From contig NZ_JALPVL010000002.1 of the NCBI RefSeq assembly GCF_023544465.1, positions 558,001 to 622,000 of the forward strand: a stretch of DNA of 64,000 nucleotides, in the 5' to 3' direction. This document shows positions 34,283 through 42,625 of the stretch, in pieces; position 1 is the first letter of the stretch; every line of letters starts with the position of its first letter. The notes below the pieces were generated by a model that saw only the letters and a list, made by a program, of their open reading frames with translations, ran no database searches and was not told the origin of the DNA. The stretch is from Paractinoplanes maris. GTDB taxonomy: Bacteria; Actinomycetota; Actinomycetes; Mycobacteriales; Micromonosporaceae. The position numbers and the translations under genes are program-made.

Positions 34283-34831
34283 CTATTTCCGGCCCGTTTC
34301 GCCCGGTGCGGCGAGCAAGATCCGCAACCCGATCGTGGTACCGATCGGGCCGGTGGCCACGGTGACCTCGTCGCACAGCTGGTAGGCCAGCCAGATGCCC
34401 CGGCCACCCACCTCGAACGCCTCGGGCACCTCGGGCGAGGCCAGGTAGCGCGCCGGGATGCCGGGGCCGGAGTCGGTCACCGTGCACCACGCCGAGTCGT
34501 CGGCGAGCCGGAGCAGCAGCCGCCCGTTGCCCCCGGCGTGGAGCACGACGTTGGTGACGACCTCGTTGAGCGCGAGGATGAAGCCGTGCAGGCGGTCCCC
34601 GCCGAGCCCCGCCTCGCGGAGCCGGGCCGACGCCTCGTGGCGCACCAGGGTGATGTCGTCGCGGCCGAACCGGCGATCGAGCAGCCGGCCGGAGCCTCTC
34701 GACGACGACTCGGCCGAGGCCGCCTCCGCTGCCGGAGCCGGTCGCACACCCTGCTTCACTGTGTCCTCCACCGTGGTGCAGCCTACGCGGTGTGCCACCT
34801 CGGTGGCACCACGCGTCCACGATAAGCCCAA
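34283..34831 (-). CDS. Anti-sigma-factor-type serine kinase / HATPase_c_2 ATP-binding protein
   Basis: The 182-residue protein has an N-box-like helix (FILALNEVVTNVVLHAGG), G1 DSGPGIPARY and G2 GGRGIWLAYQL, forming a GHKL ATPase fold without a dimerisation domain, as in RsbW/SpoIIAB-like proteins. The first 45 residues are low-complexity. Actinobacteria carry many such orphan genes, which act in partner-switching networks or bind sigma factors. No anti-anti-sigma gene is adjacent. The start is uncertain, with ATG 34831 or a GTG about 20 codons in. It lies 7 nt downstream of the membrane protein gene. Confidence 0.75.
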   Translation of the reverse strand: MGLSWTRGATEVAHRVGCTTVEDTVKQGVRPAPAAEAASAESSSRGSGRLLDRRFGRDDITLVRHEASARLREAGLGGDRLHGFILALNEVVTNVVLHAGGNGRLLLRLADDSAWCTVTDSGPGIPARYLASPEVPEAFEVGGRGIWLAYQLCDEVTVATGPIGTTIGLRILLAAPGETGRK

Positions 34832-34838
34832 CGATCGG

Positions 34839-35783
34839 CTAGAACAGATCGGCGATCGTACGGAAAATTTCCGCGTAGAAATTGCCGTCGATGTCCCGGT
34901 ACAGGCTGAAATCCTTGTCCGGGCTGCCGAAGAACGGCCGCAGCGTCCACGCCAGCTGGGTGCCGACGAAGCCGAACAGCAGGATCCAGATGTAGAGCAG
35001 CGTCATGCTGGGCGGCGTCGGCGGCCCGGCCGGCTGAAGCGGGCGCTGGCGCGGGTGCTGCGACGCGAAACCGGGCGGCGGGATGTGCACGACCGGCGGC
35101 TGGACCGGCATCGGGACCGGAGCCGGCCCCGCGGCGGCCGGCGGCGCGGCACCGTTCGCGGTGCCCTCGGCGGGCGCACCGGCGGTGACGAGCTCCTTGG
35201 CCGGCTCGGCGGCCGGCGCGACGACGGGAGCAACGGCCGGAGCGAGCAGCCCGTGCTCGTTGAGCACCCGCATGCCGCCGGTCAGGAAGCGCAACCCGAC
35301 CAGCGCCGACAGCGCCAGGATGACCACGTTGAGCAGCTTGAAGAAGGCGTAGTCAGGCGCGGTGATCAGGAAGAACAGACTGATCGGGGCGAAGGCCAGC
35401 GCCAGCATGGCCGTCACGGTCAGCGCCACCATCACCAGCGAGAGCGACTGCCGGATCGACAACCGGGCGCCGAACACCAGGTTGAAGAGGTAGAGCGTCG
35501 GCAGACAGATCGTGAGGGTGGCCAGGAACAGCAGCGGCAGCTTGACCGCCGAGGTGAGCGCCATCAGCACGCCGTGGAAGGAGCCGAGCACCGCGCCGTA
35601 GACGGCGAGGGCGGCCATCGAGCTGATCATCATCTGGCCGGTGAGCCGGGGCAGGTCGCGATCGTCCACGATCTGCTGCCAGATTCCTTGCCGGTCGCGC
35701 AGGATGCGTTCGATAACCAAGAGTCCGGACGCGTTCGCCACGTTCCTACCCCCAAGGTCGGGTCCGTATCGTCGATACGCCAT
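34839..35783 (-). CDS. Multi-pass membrane protein of unknown function
   Basis: The 314-residue protein has an amphipathic N-terminus (VIERILRDRQGIWQQI), about five hydrophobic segments, and a cytoplasmic Ala/Pro-rich insert at about residues 185-255. A last helix is followed by WTLRPFFGSPDKDFSLYRD and NFYAEIF, a C-terminal signature shared by a widespread but uncharacterised bacterial membrane family. I can name no function. It sits between the MalK/MsiK-like ATPase gene and the anti-sigma-type ATPase gene on the same strand. A GTG about 15 codons in is an alternative start. Confidence 0.6.
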   Translation of the reverse strand: MAYRRYGPDLGGRNVANASGLLVIERILRDRQGIWQQIVDDRDLPRLTGQMMISSMAALAVYGAVLGSFHGVLMALTSAVKLPLLFLATLTICLPTLYLFNLVFGARLSIRQSLSLVMVALTVTAMLALAFAPISLFFLITAPDYAFFKLLNVVILALSALVGLRFLTGGMRVLNEHGLLAPAVAPVVAPAAEPAKELVTAGAPAEGTANGAAPPAAAGPAPVPMPVQPPVVHIPPPGFASQHPRQRPLQPAGPPTPPSMTLLYIWILLFGFVGTQLAWTLRPFFGSPDKDFSLYRDIDGNFYAEIFRTIADLF

Positions 35784-35849
35784 CGCACCGACGTGTGGGC
35801 GGAACGGTACGCCATGGGAGCAAGCGGGGAAAGAGCCGCGTGCGAAGCG

Positions 35850-37151
35850 TCAGCGCCAGCCGACGTCGATCCGATCGCCGCGCTCGTCGAAGAAGTGCAG
35901 CGCGTCCATCCGGACGGCCACCGAGAGCGGGTGCCCGGCCGTGACCGGCGGGTACGGCGCCAGCCGTACGCCCAGCTCAGCCGGCCGCCGCTGATGGCGC
36001 CCCGGGTCGCTCAGGACGCTTTGGCTCTCGGTCCCGCGTGGCCGGTCGGCCAAGCCGCCGGACCGCCCGGCGAGCCGCTGGAGGGCACCGCCGAACCGCT
36101 TGAGCGGCCCGCCCGGAGGCACCTCGTCGTCGCGGACCCGGGCGGCCGGGTCGTCGAGGTGGATCGCGGTCGCGCCGATGTCGAGATACGCCAGCGACTC
36201 GTGCCCGTGGTGCTCCAGATAGCGGATGCGGCCGCGCAGGACGTCGCCCGGCACGTCGGGGGCGACCGGGGTGAGCGCCTCGGCCCGCATCCCGACCACG
36301 ATCCGCTCACCGTGGTAGTGCGACACCGCCCGCGCCCGGATGTCGTTCCAGGGCAGATAGAGCGCCTGCTCGCCGAAGTTGAGCTCGATGTAGCGCTCGA
36401 GGTGCACATAGACCGACGCCTCGAGCAGGTTCATCCGCGGGGCGCCGAGGAAGGCGGCCACATAGAGGGTGGCCGGCCGGCCGTACACCTCGGTGGGCGT
36501 ACCGATGTCCTGCAGCACGCCCTTGCGCATGATCGCCACCCGGTCGGCCATCGTGAGCGCCTCGGCCTGGTCGTGGGTCACATACATGGTGGTGACGCCG
36601 AGCTCGCGGGTCAGCCCGGTGATCTCGGCCCGCAGCTCGGCCCGGAGCCCGCTGTCGAGGTTGGAGAGCGGCTCGTCCATCAGGAAGAGGCCGGGGCGGC
36701 GCACGATCGCGCGGCCCATCGCCACCCGCTGCCGCTGGCCGCCGGAGAGCTGGCTGGGCTTGCGCCGCAGCACGTCGCCGATGCCGAGCGCGGCCGCCAC
36801 GTCGCCGACCCGCTCGATGCGGGGGACGGGCTCGATGCCGGAGAGCTTCAGCGGGAAGCCGATGTTGTCGCCGACCGTCATGTGCGGATACAGCGCGAAG
36901 TCCTGGAAGACCATGGCGATGCTGCGGTCGCGCGGCGCCAGCTCGAGCACCGGGTCACCGTTGAGCAGGATGTCGCCCTCGCTGGGATCCTCGAGCCCGG
37001 CGATCATCCGCAGGATCGTGGACTTTCCGCAGCCCGACGGCCCGAGGAGAACCAGGAACTCACCGTCGTCGACGTCCAGGCTGACGTGGTTGACGGCCAC
37101 CGTGCCGTCCGGCCACACCTTGGAGACGTCCTTCAGCGAGACGGTCGACAC
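35850..37151 (-). CDS. MalK/UgpC/MsiK-like ABC transporter ATPase with extended C-terminus
   Basis: The 433-residue ATPase has Walker A GPSGCGKST, Q-loop VFQDFALYPHM, signature LSGGQRQRV, Walker B LFLMDEPLSNLD and H-loop VTHDQAEAL. A C-terminal OB-type regulatory domain follows (GMRAEALTPV, SVAVRMDALHFFDERG). It is about 60 residues longer than typical MsiK, because of an insert near residues 340-390 (GPLKRFGGALQRLAGRSGG). No permease or binding-protein genes are nearby, so it is probably a shared ATPase energising several carbohydrate importers, as MsiK does in Streptomyces. Sugar specificity therefore cannot be inferred. Confidence 0.85.
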   Translation of the reverse strand: MSTVSLKDVSKVWPDGTVAVNHVSLDVDDGEFLVLLGPSGCGKSTILRMIAGLEDPSEGDILLNGDPVLELAPRDRSIAMVFQDFALYPHMTVGDNIGFPLKLSGIEPVPRIERVGDVAAALGIGDVLRRKPSQLSGGQRQRVAMGRAIVRRPGLFLMDEPLSNLDSGLRAELRAEITGLTRELGVTTMYVTHDQAEALTMADRVAIMRKGVLQDIGTPTEVYGRPATLYVAAFLGAPRMNLLEASVYVHLERYIELNFGEQALYLPWNDIRARAVSHYHGERIVVGMRAEALTPVAPDVPGDVLRGRIRYLEHHGHESLAYLDIGATAIHLDDPAARVRDDEVPPGGPLKRFGGALQRLAGRSGGLADRPRGTESQSVLSDPGRHQRRPAELGVRLAPYPPVTAGHPLSVAVRMDALHFFDERGDRIDVGWR

Positions 37152-37284
37152 CGCCTACCTCCCCTGCCGGGCAACATCAATGTGATCCCGGTCCCACGAT
37201 GGCCGGCGATCGGCCTAATTTGACGAGGAGTATCGATGTAACACCATCGGGTGAACGTGCCATTTGCGCAGGGTAACGACGCAG

Positions 37285-39435
37285 TTACTGCTTTTTATCG
37301 AGGAAAACCCGGCGAACTACGCGTTCCGCCGCATGCCCGTCCTCCAGCGAACAGAACCGGGCCCGGAACCCGGCCCGGGCCGCGGCGGCTTCAGCACCGG
37401 CGTACGCCCCTCCGGTGAACAGTCCGATCAGCGCCGCGTAGTCGGTGGCGACCGCGCCCGGCGGCTCGGTCAGCAGGTCGAAGTACACGCCGCGGACGTC
37501 GCGGTACACGGGCCAGTCCGGCGCGAAGATCACCATCGGCCGGTCCAGCACGGCGAAGTCGAACATGGCCGACGAGTAGTCGGTGACCAGCACGTCGGCC
37601 GCGAGGTAAAGCTCCTCGACCACCGGGTGGCCGGAGACGTCGATGGCCGCCCCGCCGACCGGCTCGGCCGGCGTGGTGAAGTAGTGCTCGCGGACCAGCA
37701 AAGTCGAGCCCGGGCCGAGTTCCTCGCCGAAGCGCTCGATGTCGAGCACCCGGCGGCCCTCCGGCAGCCACTCGCGGTGCGTCGGCATGTAGAGCACCAC
37801 GCGCCGGCCGGCCGGGATACCGAGCCGTTCCCGCGCCGCGGCGCGGTCCGCGGCCGTCGCGGTGGCCAGGCGGTCGTTGCGGGGGTAACCGACCTCCAGC
37901 GTCTCGTGTGAGCTCGGGTAGGCCGACTCCCACGCGACAGTGGTGAACGGGTTGGCCGTCACGCTGAAGTCCCAGCGGTCGGCGCGACGCATCTGCGCGG
38001 CGAAATCGGCGTCCTTCACCCCCGCCGGATGGTCGGCCTGGTCGACGCCCATCTTCTTCAACGGGGTGCCGTGGTGGGTCATGACGTGCGTGGTGCCGCG
38101 CCGCTTGACCAGGCGGTTCGGCCAGTTCACGTTGTTGACCAGGTAACGGGCCCGGGCGATGGCCCGGTAGTAGGCGAGCGTGCCCGCCACCACGTGCTCG
38201 GTGCCCGGTGGCATCGATTTCGCGTACGGCTCCGCGACCACCCACACCGGACGCAGATGCGGCGCGAGCTCGGCCGCCTTGGCCGCGATGGCCGCCGGGT
38301 TGCACGTCACCCCGCGGAACCAGTACGCCCCGTAGAGCGCGAGCGACTGGTCGACCGGCAGCCTCAGCTGCACCCGGTAATAGACCTGGCCCGCGACCTG
38401 CCGGGTACGCCGCTTGACCCACTCACCGGCCCGGCCCACCAGCCTCTTGCCCCGGCGGGCCTTCCCGATCGCGAAGTCGAACAGGCGCATCGACCGATAG
38501 GAGCCGCGCGCCACCATGCGGTAGCGCACGCCCTCGGCCCCGTCGGGCTGCGGGTAGCCGCCGGGCGGAAGGTGATTTTTGTACATCTCGGACATGCGCC
38601 CGAAGAACCGGGCCCTCGACTCGCGGGGCACCCGGGCGTCGTGCCTCAGCACCCGCAGGAAATGCCAGATCATCCGGCGGAAGAGCAGACCGCGCACCTC
38701 GTCGGTGGGCGACGCGTACTTGGCGGCCAGCGCGAGCGCGTGCTCCCAGTGGTCGAAGACCTCGAAGTGCCGGTCGCCCACCGTACGGGTGATCGCGCCG
38801 GTCCGCCGCTGCCGGTAGTGCACGCAAGTGCGCGGCAGGGTGCTGATCCGCGGCGCGGCCAGCATCACCGGGAAGGAGAACGAGACGTCCTCATACCACC
38901 CGGCCTCGAACACGAAGCCCAGGCGCAGCAGGAACTCCCGCCGGACGACCTTGTTCCAGGCGACGTGCAGGATGTTGAGGACCGGGGGCCACTGCTCGAC
39001 CGAGAAGACGTCCGGCGCCGCGGCCAGCGACTTACGGGCCGTCCCGGCCTGCACCCGGCCGTCCCAGTGCACCCTGTCCCAGCCGACGATGAGCAGGTCG
39101 GCATCGGTCTCGCGCAGGCGCTCGGCCGCCGCGGCCAGGGTGCCCTCGGTGAGCCAGTCGTCGGAGTCCACGAACCAGACGTACTCGCCGGTGGCGTGCT
39201 CGAGGCCGAGGTTGCGGGCCCGTCCCAGGCCGAGGTTCTCGGGGGCGGTCACCACCCGTACGCGGGGGTCGCGCGCGGCGTACTCGGCCAGGATGGCCCC
39301 GCTGTAGTCGGGCGAGCGGTCGTCGACCGCGACGATCTCGAAGTCGGTGAACGACTGGCTGAGCATCGAGTCGAGGCATTGCCGCAGGTAGCCCTGCACC
39401 TTGTAAACCGGAAGGACGATGCTGAGGAAGGTCAC
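37285..39435 (-). CDS. GT2 glycosyltransferase fused to TagF-like CDP-glycerol glycerophosphotransferase
   Basis: The 716-residue protein starts at GTG 39435, overlapping the upstream gene stop by 4 bp. Residues 1-280 form a GT-A family 2 domain (LSIVLPVYKVQGYLRQCLDS, FEIVAVDDRSPD, WFVDSDDWLTEG). Residues about 350-710 form a Glyphos_transf domain with MTHHGTPLKKMG and VLVTDYSSAMFDFAVLDRP, the two motifs around the catalytic His residues and CDP site of TagF. It should add a sugar and polymerise glycerol-phosphate or a related polyol-phosphate, i.e. a teichoic-acid-type polymer. Coupling with a CDP-alcohol phosphotransferase gene supports this. Confidence 0.85.
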   Translation of the reverse strand: MTFLSIVLPVYKVQGYLRQCLDSMLSQSFTDFEIVAVDDRSPDYSGAILAEYAARDPRVRVVTAPENLGLGRARNLGLEHATGEYVWFVDSDDWLTEGTLAAAAERLRETDADLLIVGWDRVHWDGRVQAGTARKSLAAAPDVFSVEQWPPVLNILHVAWNKVVRREFLLRLGFVFEAGWYEDVSFSFPVMLAAPRISTLPRTCVHYRQRRTGAITRTVGDRHFEVFDHWEHALALAAKYASPTDEVRGLLFRRMIWHFLRVLRHDARVPRESRARFFGRMSEMYKNHLPPGGYPQPDGAEGVRYRMVARGSYRSMRLFDFAIGKARRGKRLVGRAGEWVKRRTRQVAGQVYYRVQLRLPVDQSLALYGAYWFRGVTCNPAAIAAKAAELAPHLRPVWVVAEPYAKSMPPGTEHVVAGTLAYYRAIARARYLVNNVNWPNRLVKRRGTTHVMTHHGTPLKKMGVDQADHPAGVKDADFAAQMRRADRWDFSVTANPFTTVAWESAYPSSHETLEVGYPRNDRLATATAADRAAARERLGIPAGRRVVLYMPTHREWLPEGRRVLDIERFGEELGPGSTLLVREHYFTTPAEPVGGAAIDVSGHPVVEELYLAADVLVTDYSSAMFDFAVLDRPMVIFAPDWPVYRDVRGVYFDLLTEPPGAVATDYAALIGLFTGGAYAGAEAAAARAGFRARFCSLEDGHAAERVVRRVFLDKKQ

Positions 39436-41282
39436 GGTCGGGGGCCACCTGTCCGCCAGTCGGCGATCGTGTTGACGAGGAACATGCCGCCGACCAGCGC
39501 CGCCAGCACCACCATGCCGCCGGTCGAGAAGCCGGCCAATGCGGCCGCGGTCAGCAGCACGACCCGGCCGTCCCAGCCGAGCGGGTCCCCGGTGGCCCGC
39601 CCGGCCGGTGTGCCCTTCTCCATCCGGGCCACCAGGTCGTAGTGGTGCAGGGTCAGCATGAAGATCAGCAGGTAGACCACCGGTGTCGGCACCGAGCCGG
39701 ACAGACCGACGGCCACCACGAAGAGGTACTCGGCCGCGCGCAGGGCGGCCGGGATCAGCCAATCGAGCGGGCCGCCGTGCCGGGCCCGGGCCGGCAGCCC
39801 GGCGCCGAGGACGACCAGCGCCAGCACGATCAGGGACACCGTGGCCGGCGGCTCGATCCAGCCGGCGAGCAGCGCCACGACCAGCGCCAGGGCCGCGACA
39901 GCGGCCGTCGCGGCGAAGGCGAGCGGGGCCGGCAGCGTGGCCCGCCCGATCAGCTCACGAACCAGCAGACCGTCGTCGCGGAAACGGGCGGTGTCCACCT
40001 TGTCGAGCACGCCGACCCGCATGCTGAGCGCCCGCAAAGATCGCAACCCCAGCGTGTACGCCAGGGCGAAGAGACCGCAGACAACCGCGCCGGCCAGCGC
40101 GATCCGCCCGTTGGAGAAGATCGCCAGCACCGAGAGCAGCGCCCAGCGCTCGCCGATCGGGAAGACGACGATCCGCTTCAACCAGTAGGCCGCCGAGCCC
40201 GTGTCGCCCTGCACCCGGGTCGACGCCGCACTCAGCCGGGCGCCGACCCCACCGGCCGCCTGCGGGCGCGGGTGGGCGGTGGCCTCGTCGTGCAGCGCGC
40301 CGTACCAGGCGTCGGTCATGTGGCGCACGGTCTGCAGGACGATCGCGGTGATCGCGAGCGGCCAGGCGTACGGCAGTCCGACGCGCTCGGCCCCGGCGGC
40401 CAGCCCGGCATACGCCGCGTACTCCTTCGCCCGGTCGGCCATCGTGTCGAGCCAGCCGCCGAAGGCCCCGAACCGCCGCGTGTAGCGGGCCAGCTGCCCG
40501 TCCACGCAGTCGAGCACGAAGCCCAGGTAGAGCAGGATGCCGCCGGCGATCATGGCCGGCCGCGAGGCCTGCCAGAACGCGAGCGCGGCGGCGACCGCGA
40601 ACAGCACTGAGATCGCGGTGACGCCGCTCGGGGTCAGCCGTAGCCGCGCCGAGGCCTTGGTGACGAGCGGCGACCAGGTGCTGACGGCGTACGTCGTGAA
40701 GAAGTCGTCCTTCTCCTTCACCGCCATGCGCAGGCGCGCCTTGTCCTCGTCGACCGCGGCCACCTCGGCCCGGGCCCGGGTCAGCTCGGCGGCGTCGTGC
40801 ACCAGCTCGGCCCGCAGCAGGCGCACCGGCGTGGCCACCGGCACCAGACCGGCCTCGAGCAGCGCCGGCAGCGGGTCGTCCCGATCGGCCACCTTGACCA
40901 GCAGCGGAACGTCGGCCGGGGCCACCCAGATCGCGCCGCCGTAACGCACGGTGCCCGGTCCGCCGAGCGCCGGCAGCACCTTGCCGCGGTCGTCGCGCAG
41001 ATCGCCGGCGGGGTCGGGGACGACCAGCGCGGTGCTGCGACCGGCCGGCTCGGTGGCCAGCATCCACAGCAGGCTGGGATGGGCGACCAGGTTGCCCGCG
41101 CAGACCAGGACGGCCTGGTGCGACTGCTGAGCTCGCTCGGCCACCTCACGCAGGGCGGACGGCCCGGACTCGACCGTGCTCGCCCCGGCTGCGCGCAGGG
41201 CCGCCGACAGGTCCTCGGCGAGCCGGGCGGTGGCGGCCGGGTCGAGGGCGTCACCGGCCGGGGTCAGGACGGCCAGCGTCAC
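39432..41282 (-). CDS. CDP-alcohol phosphatidyltransferase with N-terminal extension (DUF5941-like)
   Basis: The 616-residue protein carries a complete CDP-alcohol phosphotransferase motif, DCVDGQLARYTRRFGAFGGW followed by LDTMADR (D-x2-D-G-x2-A-R-x8-G-x3-D-x3-D), within a membrane segment array. The first 190 residues are soluble, with a Rossmann-like pattern (AVLVCAGNLVAHPSLLW), possibly a degenerate nucleotidyltransferase as in IPCT-DIPPS fusions. Further hydrophobic segments follow. It would transfer a phospho-alcohol from a CDP-alcohol to a second alcohol, making a lipid or a linkage unit. The GTGA overlap with the GT2-TagF gene puts both in one envelope-polymer operon. The actual product is unknown. 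Confidence 0.75.
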   Translation of the reverse strand: MTLAVLTPAGDALDPAATARLAEDLSAALRAAGASTVESGPSALREVAERAQQSHQAVLVCAGNLVAHPSLLWMLATEPAGRSTALVVPDPAGDLRDDRGKVLPALGGPGTVRYGGAIWVAPADVPLLVKVADRDDPLPALLEAGLVPVATPVRLLRAELVHDAAELTRARAEVAAVDEDKARLRMAVKEKDDFFTTYAVSTWSPLVTKASARLRLTPSGVTAISVLFAVAAALAFWQASRPAMIAGGILLYLGFVLDCVDGQLARYTRRFGAFGGWLDTMADRAKEYAAYAGLAAGAERVGLPYAWPLAITAIVLQTVRHMTDAWYGALHDEATAHPRPQAAGGVGARLSAASTRVQGDTGSAAYWLKRIVVFPIGERWALLSVLAIFSNGRIALAGAVVCGLFALAYTLGLRSLRALSMRVGVLDKVDTARFRDDGLLVRELIGRATLPAPLAFAATAAVAALALVVALLAGWIEPPATVSLIVLALVVLGAGLPARARHGGPLDWLIPAALRAAEYLFVVAVGLSGSVPTPVVYLLIFMLTLHHYDLVARMEKGTPAGRATGDPLGWDGRVVLLTAAALAGFSTGGMVVLAALVGGMFLVNTIADWRTGGPRP

Positions 41283-41513
41283 CGGGAAGTCACTGCCTGC
41301 CTCCTAGGGCGCCATCACAGTCCACCGTGCGCATTCACGCCGGGAGGCCGGAAATCGGCACTCAGGTTAACAGCGGACAGCGCGGGGGTACGGGTCACCC
41401 TTACGGGAGCCGAGCCACCGTTCTCCACCTGGGGACCGAGGGCGGACGGTCACCGCGCCCATACCGTTGATGAGGAGCCGGCGGACAGCCGGACCTCTCA
41501 GATAAGGAGTGAA

Positions 41514-41702
41514 GTGACCGTGACTCGCCGTCTCGCTCGCCCCCGGGACGACCGCTGGATCGCCGGTGTCTGTTCCGGCCTGGCCCGTCGCTTCGGCGTC
41601 TCGCCCGGCATCATGCGCCTGATCTTCGTGATCTCCTGCCTGCTTCCCGGCCCGCAGTTCATCATCTATCTCGTCCTCTGGGCGCTGCTGCCCAACGAGT
41701 GA
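41514..41702 (+). CDS. Small PspC-domain membrane protein
   Basis: The 62-residue protein starts at GTG 41514 with AAGGAG 4 nt before it. The sequence RLARPRDDRWIAGVCSGLAR, then FGVSPGIMRLIFV and YLVLWALLP, is a complete PspC domain: a short basic helix and one membrane helix. PspC proteins act in membrane-stress responses or as small membrane anchors. A second GTG at 41520 is an alternative start. A hairpin follows the gene. Confidence 0.88.
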   Translation: MTVTRRLARPRDDRWIAGVCSGLARRFGVSPGIMRLIFVISCLLPGPQFIIYLVLWALLPNE

Positions 41703-41738
41703 CGACCGCTCCGTTGAACTGCCGAGCCCGCTGAACTG

Positions 41739-41775
41739 CCGAGCGTCGTCCCCGCCCCCGGGCCGGCGCTCGGCG
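41739..41775. terminator. Hairpin between the convergent PspC and DUF4230 genes
   Basis: GCCGAGCG (41739-41746) and CGCTCGGC (41768-41775) form an 8-bp stem. Just upstream, TGAACTGCCGAGC occurs twice in tandem (41715-41727 and 41733-41745). Confidence 0.55.
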
Positions 41776-41782
41776 CGCGCGT

Positions 41783-42583
41783 CTACGGTTTGTCGAAGGT
41801 GACCGTGACCGTGGAATAGCCCAGCCGCGTGAACAGGCTCTCGAGCATGCGCTCGGTGTTCTGCCGGGCGCGCTCGTCCAGCCCGCTCGAGCGGGCGGCC
41901 TCGGTGATCCGCTGCTGAGCCAGCGCATAGACCTGCTGCTGTTTGCCTGGATCGCTGCGGAAGGCGTCGCCGATGCGGTTGAAGAGCCCCCGCTCCTCGG
42001 CCACGACGTAGCTCTTCTGCATGTCGAGCGCGGCGGTCGACTGCTGCGGCGGCGGCAGGGTGATCGTTACCGTCTTGTTGTCCTCGTCGACCTGGAGCGC
42101 GCCCTCGGCCAGCGAGCCGAACTCGACATATTGCTCGACGGTGCCCGAGCCGACGAAGAGCGTGCGCCGGTTGACCAGGAAGTCGGGGATGTTCTCCTTG
42201 CTCTCCTGCAGGTCGACGATGACCTGGAAGGTGCCGTCGGCCGCCACGTATCGGCTGAGGTCGCGCATCGACTGCAGCAGCACGGGCTGACTGCGGTCAG
42301 TGGTCTTGTCGGCGAACGGGTTGTCGAAGCTGGGCAGCACGTTGACCGCGCGGAGGCCGAGGCACGCCGCGACCATCAGCGCGAACACGAAGAACGTGAA
42401 GATCAGCAGGCGGGCGAAGCCGCTGACCCTGGTCGGCGAGGGCTGCTCGGGCCCGGACGCGGGCGGCTGGGCCGGCGCGGTCGCGGGCGGCTCCGGCGGC
42501 AGGGCCGGATATTCACGCGTCGGCTCGGCTACGCCGTCGCGCGCGGAGACATCGGTGGAGACATCGTCCGGTGACTGGGCCAT
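41783..42583 (-). CDS. DUF4230 family single-pass membrane protein
   Basis: The 266-residue protein has a Pro-rich cytoplasmic N-terminus (about residues 20-52), one membrane helix (LLIFTFFVFALMVAACLGL, about 58-76) and an outside domain. That domain contains YVAADGTFQVIVDLQE, VGSGTVEQYVEFGSL and ITLPPPQ, the pattern of DUF4230. A helical tail follows. The function of the family is unknown. It is convergent with pspC and preceded on the same strand by the acyl-CoA dehydrogenase gene 42 bp away. Confidence 0.75.
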   Translation of the reverse strand: MAQSPDDVSTDVSARDGVAEPTREYPALPPEPPATAPAQPPASGPEQPSPTRVSGFARLLIFTFFVFALMVAACLGLRAVNVLPSFDNPFADKTTDRSQPVLLQSMRDLSRYVAADGTFQVIVDLQESKENIPDFLVNRRTLFVGSGTVEQYVEFGSLAEGALQVDEDNKTVTITLPPPQQSTAALDMQKSYVVAEERGLFNRIGDAFRSDPGKQQQVYALAQQRITEAARSSGLDERARQNTERMLESLFTRLGYSTVTVTFDKP

Positions 42584-42625
42584 GGCATCACCGTACGAGG
42601 AGGGTGCGACATTTGCAGCCGACCC

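Noticed and set aside
40797..41513. N-terminal extension of the PspC protein (a 301-codon reading)
   Set aside because: The extension runs antisense to the CDP-alcohol phosphotransferase gene and lacks a domain. A good Shine-Dalgarno precedes the GTG at 41514.
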